Assembly: GCA_023444445.1 (NCBI GenBank)
Contig: JAEXMK010000253.1
Span: 1 to 28,767 of the forward strand
DNA: 28,767 nucleotides
Direction of reading: 5' to 3'
Source: Pseudomonadota bacterium
GTDB taxonomy: Bacteria > Pseudomonadota > Alphaproteobacteria > Rhizobiales > Rhizobiaceae
Positions 16,040 through 24,615 of the stretch are shown here, piece by piece. The notes beneath the pieces were generated by a model that was not told where the DNA came from, did no database searches, and saw nothing but the letters and a program-made list of their open reading frames with translations. Each line of letters begins with the position of its first letter. Positions within the stretch are counted from its first letter, which is position 1. Position numbers and translations under genes: made by a program.

Positions 16040-16882
16040 ATGCGTGTGACCGAACTGAATATCTATCCGCTGAAAAGCGGACGCGGCGTTCCCCTTTCCG
16101 AAAGCGCCGTTTCGGCCGAAGGCCTGCCGGGTGACCGCCGCGCCATGCTGATCGATCCCTCCGGCCATTTCATCACCCAGCGTGAATTGCCTGCCATCGC
16201 CACGGTTCTGGCCCGGCATGAGGATGGCGGCATGGTGCTTTCACGCGACAAGGACGGCGAGATTTTCGCAAGCCCATCCGGCCAGCGCATGGATGTGGCG
16301 GTGTGGAAATCGATCGTCAGCGCCAATATTGCCGATGACGAGACCAACAATGGGCTTTCGGACTGGCTCGGACGCGAGGTGAAGCTGGCGTTTTTCGATG
16401 ATGCCTCGAAACGCATTGCGAGCCTGGAATGGACGGGCAACGAAACGCCCGTCACCTTTGCCGATGGCTACCAGATTCTCGTCACAACCACGGCCTCGCT
16501 CGCCGCACTGAACGACAATATGCGCGGAAATGGCGAGGAGACCGTGGGCATGGAACGTTTCCGGCCCAATATCGTGCTGGACACGGACGAAGCATGGGCT
16601 GAGGATCGCTGGGCGGCTATCGAGATTGGCGGCATTCGCTTCGATCTCGTCAAGCCCTGCGCCCGCTGCATCATGACGACACAGGACCAGATGACCGGCT
16701 CCCGCGATGTACCCTCCCCCATGAAGGCGATGGGCCGCATTCGCATGTCCGGTGACCGTCGCGTGCCGGGGCCGCTCTTTGGCTGGAACGTGACGCCGCG
16801 TGGGGAAGGCAGGCTGTCGGTCGGCGATGTGGCAAAGGTAATCGAGGAACGCGCCGAGGGCTGGGCGATCAAGACGCGGTAA
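16040..16882 (+). CDS. MOSC-domain protein (YcbX/mARC-like molybdenum enzyme)
   Basis: A 280-residue protein with an N-terminal MOSC beta-barrel domain (VTELNIYPLKSGRGV..., residues 1-110) followed by the MOSC domain. The KPCARC motif at Cys207-Cys210 includes the conserved cysteine expected to bind the molybdenum cofactor, and GDRRVPGPLFGWNV is the family's C-terminal signature. YcbX and mARC relatives reduce N-hydroxylated compounds such as 6-hydroxylaminopurine; a similar role is likely here. The ATG has GGAG 7 nt before it and was preferred over an in-frame start five codons earlier that overlaps the HD gene. Confidence 0.9.
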   Translation: MRVTELNIYPLKSGRGVPLSESAVSAEGLPGDRRAMLIDPSGHFITQRELPAIATVLARHEDGGMVLSRDKDGEIFASPSGQRMDVAVWKSIVSANIADDETNNGLSDWLGREVKLAFFDDASKRIASLEWTGNETPVTFADGYQILVTTTASLAALNDNMRGNGEETVGMERFRPNIVLDTDEAWAEDRWAAIEIGGIRFDLVKPCARCIMTTQDQMTGSRDVPSPMKAMGRIRMSGDRRVPGPLFGWNVTPRGEGRLSVGDVAKVIEERAEGWAIKTR

Positions 16883-16956
16883 GCCTGCGGTTTGGGCCTG
16901 ACTGGGCCTCTAGCGGGCGCGGCATTTTCTTACACATACACGCCCCAACACCATTT

Positions 16957-16972
16957 CTGTTCCCCGGAACAG
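16957..16972. terminator. Palindrome between convergent genes
   Basis: CTGTTCC-CC-GGAACAG is a perfect 7-bp inverted repeat with a 2-nt centre, in the 113-nt gap between the convergent MOSC and methyltransferase genes. It has no T-tract and a very tight loop, so it could be a weak bidirectional terminator or a protein-binding site. Confidence 0.35.
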
Positions 16973-16995
16973 GAATGATGAGAAGACTGAGTCCA

Positions 16996-17730
16996 TCACG
17001 GCTTCTTCGCACCGACGATCAGAAAGATCGGACGACGATCCTCGTGCTTCAGTTCCGGCCGCTCGGCCATCAAGGCCGGATCAGGCCGTGGTTCCGCTAG
17101 GCGCGTCAGGGTAAAACCGGCGGACAGCAGGCCGTTGACAATAGCTGACACGGTGCGGTGATATTTGACCACGTCATCCGCCATCCAGTTGGAGTGACGC
17201 ACGCCCTCGTTCTGGTAGTTGTCGAGTGGCCAGTGCAGGATTTCGCCGTCCTCGCCATAAAACCAGTCCTGTTTTTCCAGCGCGGTGAAAACGGGGTGTT
17301 CGATGGAAAAGATGAAATCACCGCCGGATTTCAGTACCGCAAAAATCTTCGCGAACGCCGCGTCGAGATCGCGGACGTAATGCAGGGCGAGAGAACTCAG
17401 CGCGACATCGAAACTGTCCCGCGGAAAATCGATGTCTTCGATAGCGGCGCGGCGGTATTCGATCCCCGGGCCGCCATTGATCTCCGCGGCCCGGCGCAGC
17501 ATGTTTTCCGATAGATCGATGCCGACGATGTGGTCAGCGCCCTCATCCGCCGCATAACGGCAATGCCAGCCAAAACCACAGCCGAGGTCGAGAAAAGACC
17601 TGCCTTTCAGATCCGGGAGCATGGCGCGCAGCTCATGCCATTCGCCGGCTTGGCGCAGCCCCTCCACAGACCGCGGCATGGCGCTGTAACGCTCGAAAAA
17701 CCCTGCGTCGTCGTAGATATTCTGCTTCAT
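16996..17730 (-). CDS. Class I SAM-dependent methyltransferase
   Basis: A 244-residue protein with the Rossmann-fold methyltransferase motifs: motif I FLDLGCGFG (residues 46-54), Asp72 in GIDLSENML binding the ribose of SAM, then FDVALSSLALHYV and LKSGGDFIFSIEHP as motifs III/IV. It belongs to the UbiE/Methyltransf_11 group; the acceptor (small molecule, lipid or other) cannot be told. It is divergent from the MFS transporter gene across a 170-nt gap, which might mean shared control. The start ATG gives MKQNIYDD, a common opening in this group. Confidence 0.9.
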   Translation of the reverse strand: MKQNIYDDAGFFERYSAMPRSVEGLRQAGEWHELRAMLPDLKGRSFLDLGCGFGWHCRYAADEGADHIVGIDLSENMLRRAAEINGGPGIEYRRAAIEDIDFPRDSFDVALSSLALHYVRDLDAAFAKIFAVLKSGGDFIFSIEHPVFTALEKQDWFYGEDGEILHWPLDNYQNEGVRHSNWMADDVVKYHRTVSAIVNGLLSAGFTLTRLAEPRPDPALMAERPELKHEDRRPIFLIVGAKKP

Positions 17731-17900
17731 CGTCGTCTTTCCGGTAGTCGCATTCCATCAATGGCATGAATAATGGCCGTCAAGAAAAGTCGCTAGTGGG
17801 GCAGGCTGACAAAAGATAATATTCATCCCATCATAGGGGAATCCGCAGCAAGCCATCGCCCTTTTCTTTTAGGTGCAGCGCTGCGATCAGGGGAATATTC

Positions 17901-19115
17901 ATGTCGCAAGCCACACGCCACACCATGCCCTGGCTTATTATCGCAGCCGGGTCGCTGATTGCGGTCATGACCTTCGGTCCCCGCTCCGCCATGGGCTTTT
18001 TTCAATTGCCGATGCTTGCCGATACCGGCTGGGATCGCTCCACCTTCGGTCTCGCCATGGCGTTGCAGAACCTGTTCTGGGGTCTCGGCCAGCCGTTCTT
18101 CGGCGCGATGGCGGATAAATACGGCACGGGCCGTGTTCTGGTGCTGTCGGGCATTCTTTACGCCGCGGGCCTTATTTGCATGTCCTTCGGCACCTCGCCC
18201 TTCTGGCTGCATTTCGGTGGCGGCGTGCTTGTCGGCCTCGGCATTGCGGCCGGCTCTTTCAGCGTCATTCTTTCCGCCTTCGCGCGCCACGTCACGCCGC
18301 AGCAGCGCTCGCTTGCCTTCGGCATCGGCACGGCGGCGGGTTCGGCCGGCATGTTCCTGTTTGCACCCATCAGCCAGGGGCTGATTTCTGCCTATGGCTG
18401 GTCCGACAGCCTCGTCCGGCTGGCTGCCATGATGGTGCTCGTGCCGCTGCTCGCCTTTTTCATGCGCGGCAACTCCTCTTCCGGCAGCCAGTCGCAGGCG
18501 CAGTTCCAGCAGACGGCAGGCGAAGCGCTGAAGGAGGCCCTGGGCCATAAGAGCTATCTGCTGCTCACCACCGGTTTCTTCGTCTGCGGCTTTCAGGTGG
18601 CTTTCATCACCGCGCATTTCCCGGCCTATCTCGGCGATATCGGCATTGAGCCACGCTACGCCGTCATCGCCATGGCGCTGATCGGCTTCTTCAACATCAT
18701 CGGATCGCTCGCCGCCGGCGTCATCGCCCAACGTTATTCGAAACCCTATATGCTGGCCTATATCTATATTGCCCGCTCGGTCGTGGTTACGGCCTTCCTG
18801 CTGCTGCCGCAATCGCCTCTTTCGGTCATCCTCTTCGCTTCCTTCATGGGCATTCTGTGGCTTTCCACGGTGCCGCCCACCAATGCGCTGGTGGCGATCA
18901 TGTTCGGCACGCGCCATCTCGGCATGCTGGGCGGTGTGGTCTTCCTGACCCACCAGATCGGCTCGTTCCTCGGGGTCTGGCTGGGCGGTTTCCTTTATGA
19001 CAGGTTCGGCACCTACGATATCGTCTGGTGGCTCGGGGTCGGCATGGGGATTTTTGCCGCCATCGTGCACTGGCCCATTCAGGAGCGACCAGTCTCACGG
19101 CCGGCAATGGCCTGA
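17901..19115 (+). CDS. MFS transporter (monocarboxylate/OFA-like)
   Basis: A 404-residue protein with about 12 transmembrane helices in two six-helix halves, split by a polar loop (GNSSSGSQSQAQF, about residues 192-205). The loop 2-3 signature GQPFFGAMADKYGTGRVL (residues 68-85) is typical of the major facilitator superfamily. The GPRSAMGFFQLPM start and overall pattern resemble the MCT/OFA-type monocarboxylate or dicarboxylate transporters, but substrate is unassigned. AGGGG lies 8 nt before the ATG. It is divergent from the methyltransferase and followed by a palindromic repeat that could end its transcript. Confidence 0.9.
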   Translation: MSQATRHTMPWLIIAAGSLIAVMTFGPRSAMGFFQLPMLADTGWDRSTFGLAMALQNLFWGLGQPFFGAMADKYGTGRVLVLSGILYAAGLICMSFGTSPFWLHFGGGVLVGLGIAAGSFSVILSAFARHVTPQQRSLAFGIGTAAGSAGMFLFAPISQGLISAYGWSDSLVRLAAMMVLVPLLAFFMRGNSSSGSQSQAQFQQTAGEALKEALGHKSYLLLTTGFFVCGFQVAFITAHFPAYLGDIGIEPRYAVIAMALIGFFNIIGSLAAGVIAQRYSKPYMLAYIYIARSVVVTAFLLLPQSPLSVILFASFMGILWLSTVPPTNALVAIMFGTRHLGMLGGVVFLTHQIGSFLGVWLGGFLYDRFGTYDIVWWLGVGMGIFAAIVHWPIQERPVSRPAMA

Positions 19116-19176
19116 CACTGCAGCGATTTCGCACGTCGTGCCGGAACACCGGGACGCGAGCTCCCTGAAAATATTT

Positions 19177-19282
19177 AAGAGCATTTTCGGTGAAAAACCG
19201 GATCACCTGAAATGCTCTTTCTCTTTGTTTTTACGCAGTCCGGACGCAAAACCGCGGACGCATTTTTGCTGGACGTGCTCTA
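19177..19282. repeat. Rhizobial composite palindromic repeat at the recO 3' end
   Basis: AAGAGCATTTTCGGTGA (19177-19193) and TCACCTGAAATGCTCTT (19203-19219) form a 17-bp inverted repeat with two mismatches and a 9-nt loop, followed by a T-rich run (CTCTTTGTTTTT). A second module ACGCAGTCCGGACGCAAAAC ... TTGCTGGACGTGCTCTAG follows to 19282. I recall near-identical copies between genes in many Rhizobiaceae genomes. The first hairpin plus T-run could terminate the MFS transcript. The last bases (CTA at 19280-19282) are the complement of the recO stop codon TAG. Confidence 0.75.
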
Positions 19283-20044
19283 GACTGCCGTATCGAGAGC
19301 GGGCGGTGTCGTCCTGCGCTCCAGCGCCTTCAGCGCCGCCTGCACGAAACCGTCACGGGCGGCGTTTTCATTGAGGCCGCGCGGATCGTAAACATGCCTG
19401 TGGAGGAAATGACCGGTCAGCCGGAATGCCGCGGCGAGGCTTTCCGGATCGGCCGCCTTCGACTGGCCGTCGCCGAGAAAGGCGGGAAGCGCAAGCATCC
19501 TCTCCGCATAGGGTGCGCCCGCCGTGCGGCAGACCGCCCTGCCCGTCTTTGGCGAGACATAGATGAGATCGCTGCGTAGACCCGTGGCGGCGCATTCGGT
19601 CAGGTCAAGGCCAAAACCGAGATCGTTCAGCACCGCCAGTTCGAAGCGCACGAACAATTCGCCCGCATCGACCGGCTCATGGAGATTGTCGAGAATAATA
19701 TTAAGCGCCTGGTAAAGATGCGGATGCGGATCGCGCTCCGGCAGAAGCCTCAGCAAAGCGCCCATCGCCTGCACACCGTAAACGGCGGTTGCCGTCTCCA
19801 TCAGCTGTGCTGCGCGCAATTGCAGTGGTTCGATGCGGAATTCGCCGAGATGATCGTGAAGGCGCGCCCGCCAGATGACATCCACCCGGTTTCCCGCCTG
19901 CAGCACGGGCTGCATGGTGCGAGACCGGCCGGAGCGTACCATGCCCAGATGGCGGCCGCGCGAAGGGGTCATCACCTCGGCGATGACACTCGTCTCGCCA
20001 TGGCGTTTAACGCCGAGAATGATCGCCTCATCCTGCCACTGCAT
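19280..20044 (-). CDS. recO: DNA repair protein RecO
   Basis: A 254-residue RecO. It has the N-terminal OB fold ([26 protein letters not shown], residues 1-80), which binds DNA and SSB, and the helical C-terminal domain with [15 protein letters not shown] and a region holding two cysteines (TECAATG, AVCRTAG). RecO loads RecA onto SSB-coated DNA with RecR in the RecFOR pathway. In alphaproteobacteria recO often follows era directly; here a Crp/Fnr gene and a receiver gene lie between. It starts 56 nt after the receiver gene, so both may share a transcript. The stop codon lies in a repeat element. Confidence 0.94.
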   Translation of the reverse strand: MQWQDEAIILGVKRHGETSVIAEVMTPSRGRHLGMVRSGRSRTMQPVLQAGNRVDVIWRARLHDHLGEFRIEPLQLRAAQLMETATAVYGVQAMGALLRLLPERDPHPHLYQALNIILDNLHEPVDAGELFVRFELAVLNDLGFGLDLTECAATGLRSDLIYVSPKTGRAVCRTAGAPYAERMLALPAFLGDGQSKAADPESLAAAFRLTGHFLHRHVYDPRGLNENAARDGFVQAALKALERRTTPPALDTAV

Positions 20045-20100
20045 GAAACCTGTCCGAATTTCGATTCAAGCCCAATCATAACCGATCTGGCGGCGAAACG

Positions 20101-20487
20101 TTATTCTTTTACGGCGTCTACGGCGTCGTTCGGCATACCGACAAGTCTCAGAACGAAATCCATGATTTCATTTTCCCCGAAGGGCTTGCCGAGCAGAGCC
20201 GAATGCGAGAGGTCATCGGGAAAACCCGTGGTGTCGCCGTAGCCGCTGACGAAGCCGAAGGGAATGCCCGCCTCGCGCAATCCGCGCGCGAATTCATAGC
20301 TCGTGCCGTCCGTCAGGCTGACATCGAGAAGAACACAATCGGCGCCATCCTGTTCGACGGCCTGCCTTGCCTGTCCGAGCGTGGTGGCTATCACGACCGT
20401 TTCCACCCCCATGGACTGGAGAACCGCTTCGACATCAAGCGCCACCAGATATTCATCCTCAACGATGATAACCCGTTGTGGCACCAT
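20101..20487 (-). CDS. Single-domain response regulator (CheY-like receiver)
   Basis: A 128-residue protein that is only a receiver domain: acidic pair Glu10-Asp11 (VEDE), phosphoacceptor Asp55 (LLDVSL), Ser81 (FVSGYG) at the conserved Thr/Ser position, and Lys101 (LGKPF). It has no output domain. The VEDEYLVALDVE opening is common in receivers partnered with HWE/HisKA_2-family histidine kinases of Rhizobiales; no kinase gene lies in the window. Such proteins act by phosphotransfer or by binding a partner. It lies downstream of the Crp/Fnr gene, 134 nt away, on the same strand. Confidence 0.9.
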   Translation of the reverse strand: MVPQRVIIVEDEYLVALDVEAVLQSMGVETVVIATTLGQARQAVEQDGADCVLLDVSLTDGTSYEFARGLREAGIPFGFVSGYGDTTGFPDDLSHSALLGKPFGENEIMDFVLRLVGMPNDAVDAVKE

Positions 20488-20509
20488 ATGTTTTCTTCTT
20501 CCTAAAACA

Positions 20510-20523
20510 GAGCCGCAAGGCTC
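20510..20523 (-). terminator. Small hairpin in the receiver gene leader
   Basis: GAGCC and GGCTC pair around a 4-nt loop; on the minus strand TGTTTT follows. It lies 22 nt before the receiver ATG, so it might act as a weak terminator of the Crp/Fnr transcript or as a leader structure. The stem is only 5 bp. Confidence 0.3.
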
Positions 20524-20621
20524 GAAGCCGCAGTCTGCGACGTGATCTCAAGCGAGATATCACCAGAGCAGTCGCAAATTGCGTCGCCAGCGTCATTTAA
20601 AAAAGACATGTCAAAGGAAGA

Positions 20622-21374
20622 TCAGATGAAGGGCCTCTGCCGCTTTTCGTCACTTTCCCAGCCCGCAACGTTGCTCAACCCGGCATCGTCAAGCACCAGA
20701 CAGCCCTTGTCCGTCCAGCGGATGAGCCCGCGATCCACCAGCTTTCTCAAGGTCTTGTTGGTGTGAACGATGGACAGGCCGAGCGTGTCGGCAACGTGTT
20801 GCTGTGTGACCGGGATCGGTGTTTCGCCGGGAATGAGATTGACCGCTTTCGCCTTGCGATAAAGAAACGCGATCAGATAGGCCGCACGCTCCAGCGCGGT
20901 GCGGCGGCCGATGCTGAGGAGATGGTTGTCCAGCATGCGCTCTTCGCTCGCCGCGATCCAGGTGAGGTCATAGGCAAGCGTCGGGTGATCGGTGAAGAGA
21001 TTGTTGAGGCGCGACCGCTCGAAGACGCAAAGCGTCACCGGTGACAGCGCCTCCACGGAATGCTCCATTTCCCCCATCACCGTGCCCTGCAGGCCGACGA
21101 GATCACCCGGCATGACGTAGTTCAGGATTTGCCGCCTTCCATCCTCCAGTGTCTTGTATCGGAAAGCCCACCCTTGCAGGACGGTATAGAGATGGGCGCT
21201 GTGTGAGCCTTCCATCAGGATGACGGAGCCGCTTTCCACCGCGAGTTCACCCGTCTTGAAACGGGAGACGAAATCGAGTTCGGGGGAGGAAAAGTCCCGG
21301 AAATGCGGCAGATCACGCAGAGGACATTGCTGGCACGGGGTGGTGGAAATTCCGTTCGGTTTTTTTGGCGACAT
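20622..21374 (-). CDS. Crp/Fnr-family transcriptional regulator
   Basis: A 250-residue regulator. A cyclic-nucleotide-binding-like beta-roll covers about residues 25-140 (GSVILMEGSHSAHLYTVLQG; the MPGDLVGLQGTV segment replaces the cAMP phosphate cassette). It is followed by the long dimer helix and a winged helix-turn-helix at about 189-212 (VTQQHVADTLGLSIVHTNKTLRKL). Cysteines are at 14, 17, 116 and 224; the CXXC near the N-terminus resembles FNR, but the full four-cysteine Fe-S set of FNR is not evident, so oxygen sensing is not claimed. It probably controls its own set of stress or respiration genes. It lies between era and the receiver gene. Confidence 0.9.
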   Translation of the reverse strand: MSPKKPNGISTTPCQQCPLRDLPHFRDFSSPELDFVSRFKTGELAVESGSVILMEGSHSAHLYTVLQGWAFRYKTLEDGRRQILNYVMPGDLVGLQGTVMGEMEHSVEALSPVTLCVFERSRLNNLFTDHPTLAYDLTWIAASEERMLDNHLLSIGRRTALERAAYLIAFLYRKAKAVNLIPGETPIPVTQQHVADTLGLSIVHTNKTLRKLVDRGLIRWTDKGCLVLDDAGLSNVAGWESDEKRQRPFI

Positions 21375-21475
21375 GAATATCCATCATCAAAAAAAGGTTG
21401 CGCCCAATTGTTTTCGAACAACCCGCCCGAACGTATTCGGTTCCCGATGGTGGGTGAAGATATCAGGAACTACAC

Positions 21476-21506
21476 CCTCGCTCCGGCGCTTGTCGCAGGA
21501 GCGAGG
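21476..21506 (-). terminator. Hairpin downstream of era
   Basis: CCTCGCTCC (21476-21484) and GGAGCGAGG (21498-21506) form a perfect 9-bp GC-rich inverted repeat with a 13-nt loop, 12 nt after the era stop on the minus strand. There is no T-tract, so it may be a 3'-end stabilising structure or a Rho-assisted terminator separating era from the Crp/Fnr gene. The gap 21375-21518 holds nothing else recognisable. Confidence 0.5.
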
Positions 21507-21518
21507 ATGAGATGCGAT

Positions 21519-22460
21519 TTAGCCCCGCGGGAATTCGAGGCCCATTTCACGGAAGCGCTCGGGGTCATCGCCCCAGTTTTCGCGCACCTTCACAAACAGG
21601 AAGAGATGTACCGGCTGTTCGAGAATCTCAGACAGTTCCTTGCGCGACGCGGTTGAGATGGCCTTGATCGCATCGCCGTTTTTGCCGAGTGCAATCTTCT
21701 TCTGGCTGTCGCGTTCGACATAGATCACCTGCTCGATGCGCACGGAGCCGTCCTTGCGTTCCTCCCACTTTTCCGTCTCCACATGCGAGGCATAGGGCAG
21801 TTCCTGATGCAGACGCAGGAAGAGTTTTTCGCGGGTGATTTCGGCGGCCAGCTGGCGCATGGGCAGGTCGGAAATCTGGTCTTCCGGATAGTACCACGGA
21901 CCTTCCGGCAGTGCCTCTACCAGATAATCCATCAGGTCTTCGCAGCCCGAACCATTGGTGGCGGAAATCATGAAGGTACGGTCAAACGCAACTGTTTCAT
22001 TGGCAGCGGCGGCGAGCTTCAGGAGGTCCTCCCGCTTCACCTGATCGATCTTGTTAAGGCACAGGATCTTCTTCTGTGGAACATCCTTTAGTCCTTCGAG
22101 AATCGCCTCGGCATCACCCTTGAGGCCACGTTCGCTATCGATCAGCAGCAGGATGAGATCGGCATCCTTCGCGCCACCCCAGGCGGAGGTGACCATGGCA
22201 CGATCAAGCCGGCGGCGCGGCTTGAAGATGCCTGGTGTGTCCATGAAAACGATCTGCGCATTCTTGTGAATGGCGATGCCGCGCATCACCGCGCGCGTCG
22301 TCTGAACCTTGTGACTGACGATCGAAACCTTGGCGCCCACCAGCCTGTTCACCAGCGTCGACTTGCCGGCATTGGTCGGGCCGATGAGGGCCACAAAGCC
22401 GGAACGGGTCGGAAGGGCATTGTCTTCGCCTGTTACGGCGGGATTTTCGTGATCGGTCAT
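21519..22460 (-). CDS. era: GTPase Era (ribosome assembly)
   Basis: A 313-residue Era protein from the chosen ATG. G motifs: G1 GPTNAGKS (residues 27-34), G3 DTPG (74-77), G4 NKID (136-139), G5 near SATNGSG. A C-terminal KH domain (about 220-300) includes IALGKNGDAIKAI, its GXXG-type loop. Era binds the 3' end of 16S rRNA and helps 30S assembly. Three starts lie within 12 nt (TTG 22472, ATG 22469, ATG 22460). The last was chosen because it begins directly with MTDHENP and has a GGA before it; ATG 22469 is equally possible. It follows rnc by about 87 nt. Confidence 0.96.
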   Translation of the reverse strand: MTDHENPAVTGEDNALPTRSGFVALIGPTNAGKSTLVNRLVGAKVSIVSHKVQTTRAVMRGIAIHKNAQIVFMDTPGIFKPRRRLDRAMVTSAWGGAKDADLILLLIDSERGLKGDAEAILEGLKDVPQKKILCLNKIDQVKREDLLKLAAAANETVAFDRTFMISATNGSGCEDLMDYLVEALPEGPWYYPEDQISDLPMRQLAAEITREKLFLRLHQELPYASHVETEKWEERKDGSVRIEQVIYVERDSQKKIALGKNGDAIKAISTASRKELSEILEQPVHLFLFVKVRENWGDDPERFREMGLEFPRG

Positions 22461-22547
22461 GATATCCATCAAGGTCAGAGGTATTCAACATGCGGCCAAA
22501 GGGTCCGCCATGCGCTCGATTGCAGCACCCTTTCAGGGCACTCAGTC

Positions 22548-23261
22548 TCAGGTGGAGGATTTCTGCCAGACGCCTTCGCGTTCCAGCAATCTGGTTGCCG
22601 CCACCTGTTCGGCCGCGCGCTTGGAGCGCTCGACACCGGTTTCCGGCTTTACGCCGGGTATTTCCACCGTCACCGTAAAGCGTGGATCGTGATCCGGTCC
22701 GGAACGATCGTCAATACGGTAAGAGGGCGTGGTCGCAAATCTCGCATGCGCCCATTCCTGCAGTTCCGTCTTGGCATCACGCCGCCCGGCATCCACGCTT
22801 GTGGCCCGGCCTTGCCAGTATTTCAGAATAAATTTACGCGAGGCTTCCAGTCCGCCATCCAGGTAAATGGTGGCGATCAGGCTTTCGACGACGTCGGCGC
22901 GCACGTTGAGCATCGCCTTGCCGGTGAGCTTCTTGACGTCCGAGCCAGTGCGGATGAAATTATGCAGGCCCATCTCGTCGCCGATCGCGGCACAGGATTC
23001 GGCGCTGACGAGCTGGTTCAGACGGACGGAGAGCTCACCTTCGGTGGCGTTGCGGAAGGTGGAGAACAGCAGTTCGGCGACGCAGAGGCCGAGAACGCGG
23101 TCCCCTAGAAATTCCAGCCGCTCATAATTGCCGGCCGCGGCGGAGCGGGCACTGGCATGGGTCAAGGCCCGGTCCAGCCGGGCCTTTTCCTTGAATTCAT
23201 ATCCGATCAACGCTTCCAGACGGGAAATCTCGTCCGCGGAAAGCGGCTTGGTCTTGCTCAT
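22548..23261 (-). CDS. rnc: Ribonuclease III
   Basis: A 237-residue RNase III. The signature ERLEFLGDRVL includes Glu47, Glu50 and Asp54, and the second acidic pair is Asp123 and Glu126 (ADVVESLIATIYLDGG); together they bind the catalytic metals. A C-terminal double-stranded-RNA-binding domain (about 160-230) ends GVERSKRAAEQVAATRLLE. The enzyme processes rRNA precursors and other structured RNAs. The start ATG overlaps the lepB stop (ATGA), giving translational coupling; an upstream in-frame start inside lepB was rejected. Confidence 0.96.
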   Translation of the reverse strand: MSKTKPLSADEISRLEALIGYEFKEKARLDRALTHASARSAAAGNYERLEFLGDRVLGLCVAELLFSTFRNATEGELSVRLNQLVSAESCAAIGDEMGLHNFIRTGSDVKKLTGKAMLNVRADVVESLIATIYLDGGLEASRKFILKYWQGRATSVDAGRRDAKTELQEWAHARFATTPSYRIDDRSGPDHDPRFTVTVEIPGVKPETGVERSKRAAEQVAATRLLEREGVWQKSST

Positions 23262-24004
23262 CCCACAACCTTGAACAGGCGGTCCCAACGCATGTTGGCC
23301 GGCCATTCCCAAATGCGGCTGAACGGCGTGTCGTTGCCCAGCGAGAAGAAGATGACGCTGGCGCGGCCGATCAGATTTTCTTCCGGTACAAAACCGACGT
23401 CGAAGCGGCTGTCGAGCGAATTGTCTCTGTTGTCGCCCATCATGAAATAGTGGCCTTCCGGCACCACGAATTCGCGGGTGTTGTCACCGCGCGAGTCGGG
23501 CGACTGGTCGAGCGTGTCGTAGGTGACGCCATTGTCGAGCGTTTCGCGGAAGACAGGAACATTGGTGCCGGGATCAGCGCGGTAATCCGAGGTGAAGGTG
23601 CCATCGGGCTGCTTCGGAACCGGCTGGCCGTTGATGAACAGCACGCCGTTCGTCACCTGCACGCGGTCACCCGGCAGGCCGACAAGGCGCTTGATGTAGT
23701 CCACTTCAGGATTGGGCGGCAGGCGGAAGACCACGACATCGCCGCGCTTCGGCTTGCTGAATTCGAGGATGCGGCCGGAGAAGAGGTTCGGCGAGAAAGG
23801 CAGCGAATATTTCGAATAGCCGTAGGAGAACTTGTTGACGAAAAGATAGTCGCCAACCAGAAGCGTCGGCATCATCGAGCCCGACGGGATCGTGAAGGGC
23901 TGAAACAACACGGTGCGGATGACCATGGCCAGCAGCAGCGCCTGAATGATGACCTTGACGTTCTCCCAGAGGGCGTTCTGCTTCTTCTCAGCTTTTTCGG
24001 ACAC
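23258..24004 (-). CDS. lepB: Signal peptidase I
   Basis: A 248-residue type I signal peptidase with one N-terminal membrane anchor (about residues 16-34), the catalytic Ser43 in IPSGSMMPTL and the general-base Lys105 in DYIKRLVGLPGD. The box E motif GDNRDNSLDSR is present near the C-terminus. It removes signal peptides from exported proteins at the periplasmic face. The start codon is GTG, with GCAGGTC about 8 nt before it. It lies 206 nt after acpS; that gap (24005-24210) holds no gene and only short imperfect palindromes. Confidence 0.96.
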   Translation of the reverse strand: MSEKAEKKQNALWENVKVIIQALLLAMVIRTVLFQPFTIPSGSMMPTLLVGDYLFVNKFSYGYSKYSLPFSPNLFSGRILEFSKPKRGDVVVFRLPPNPEVDYIKRLVGLPGDRVQVTNGVLFINGQPVPKQPDGTFTSDYRADPGTNVPVFRETLDNGVTYDTLDQSPDSRGDNTREFVVPEGHYFMMGDNRDNSLDSRFDVGFVPEENLIGRASVIFFSLGNDTPFSRIWEWPANMRWDRLFKVVG

Positions 24005-24210
24005 TTATAGACCTGCCTGATTGTTCCCCGGCACCTTCGATCTCAGAAGCTCCCGGGCCGTTGCTTGTCGCGCCTGCGGCGGGTGATGCTGTTTCACGCA
24101 GCCGGCAACGCTTTCATATTTCTGCGACTTCTCTAGAACCTTTCCAGCCGGAAGGGAAGCGCTTCTGTGACACGCTCAAAAATAGAGCGCCTTTACGGCG
24201 GCAGCACGCC

Positions 24211-24615
24211 TTACCCGTTCACGGGAAGCGCCTCGATAATCACAAATGCCTGAGCATAGGGAAAGTCGTCGGTGATCGTCAGATGGATATTGGCGCGGTG
24301 GCCGGCGGGCAGCATCGCGGCCAGCCTCTCCCCTGCCCCGTTGGTCAGGATCATGGTCGGCTTGCCGCCCGGCAGATTGACGACGCCCATATCCTTCCAG
24401 AAAACGCCGTTCGCCAGCCCGGTCCCAAGCGCCTTGGAACAGGCTTCCTTGGCGGCGAAACGTTTGGCGTAAGACGCGGCGCGGTTTTTCCGACCATCCG
24501 ATTTCGCCCGCTCGATGTCGGTGAAACAACGATGGGTGAAACGTTCGCCAAAGCGCTCGATCGATTTTTCGACGCGGCGGATGTCGATCAGGTCGCTGCC
24601 CAATCCAATGATCAT
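24211..24615 (-). CDS. acpS: Holo-acyl-carrier-protein synthase
   Basis: A 134-residue AcpS with the two conserved motifs [13 protein letters not shown] (Asp8) and [13 protein letters not shown] (Glu57), which bind the Mg and CoA. The enzyme transfers 4'-phosphopantetheine from CoA to apo-acyl carrier protein, needed for fatty acid synthesis. Its ATG overlaps the stop of the DUF2062 gene by 4 nt. The position between a DUF2062 gene and lepB is the usual alphaproteobacterial arrangement. Confidence 0.95.
   Translation of the reverse strand: MIIGLGSDLIDIRRVEKSIERFGERFTHRCFTDIERAKSDGRKNRAASYAKRFAAKEACSKALGTGLANGVFWKDMGVVNLPGGKPTMILTNGAGERLAAMLPAGHRANIHLTITDDFPYAQAFVIIEALPVNG

Noticed and set aside
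17823..19070. Minus-strand open frame of 415 codons
   Set aside because: Shadow of the MFS transporter gene; composition (His, Arg, Gln, Asp) is typical of antisense frames.
20622..21374. Oxygen-sensing FNR function for the Crp/Fnr protein
   Set aside because: The CXXC at 14-17 is suggestive, but the full Fe-S cysteine set of FNR is not evident.
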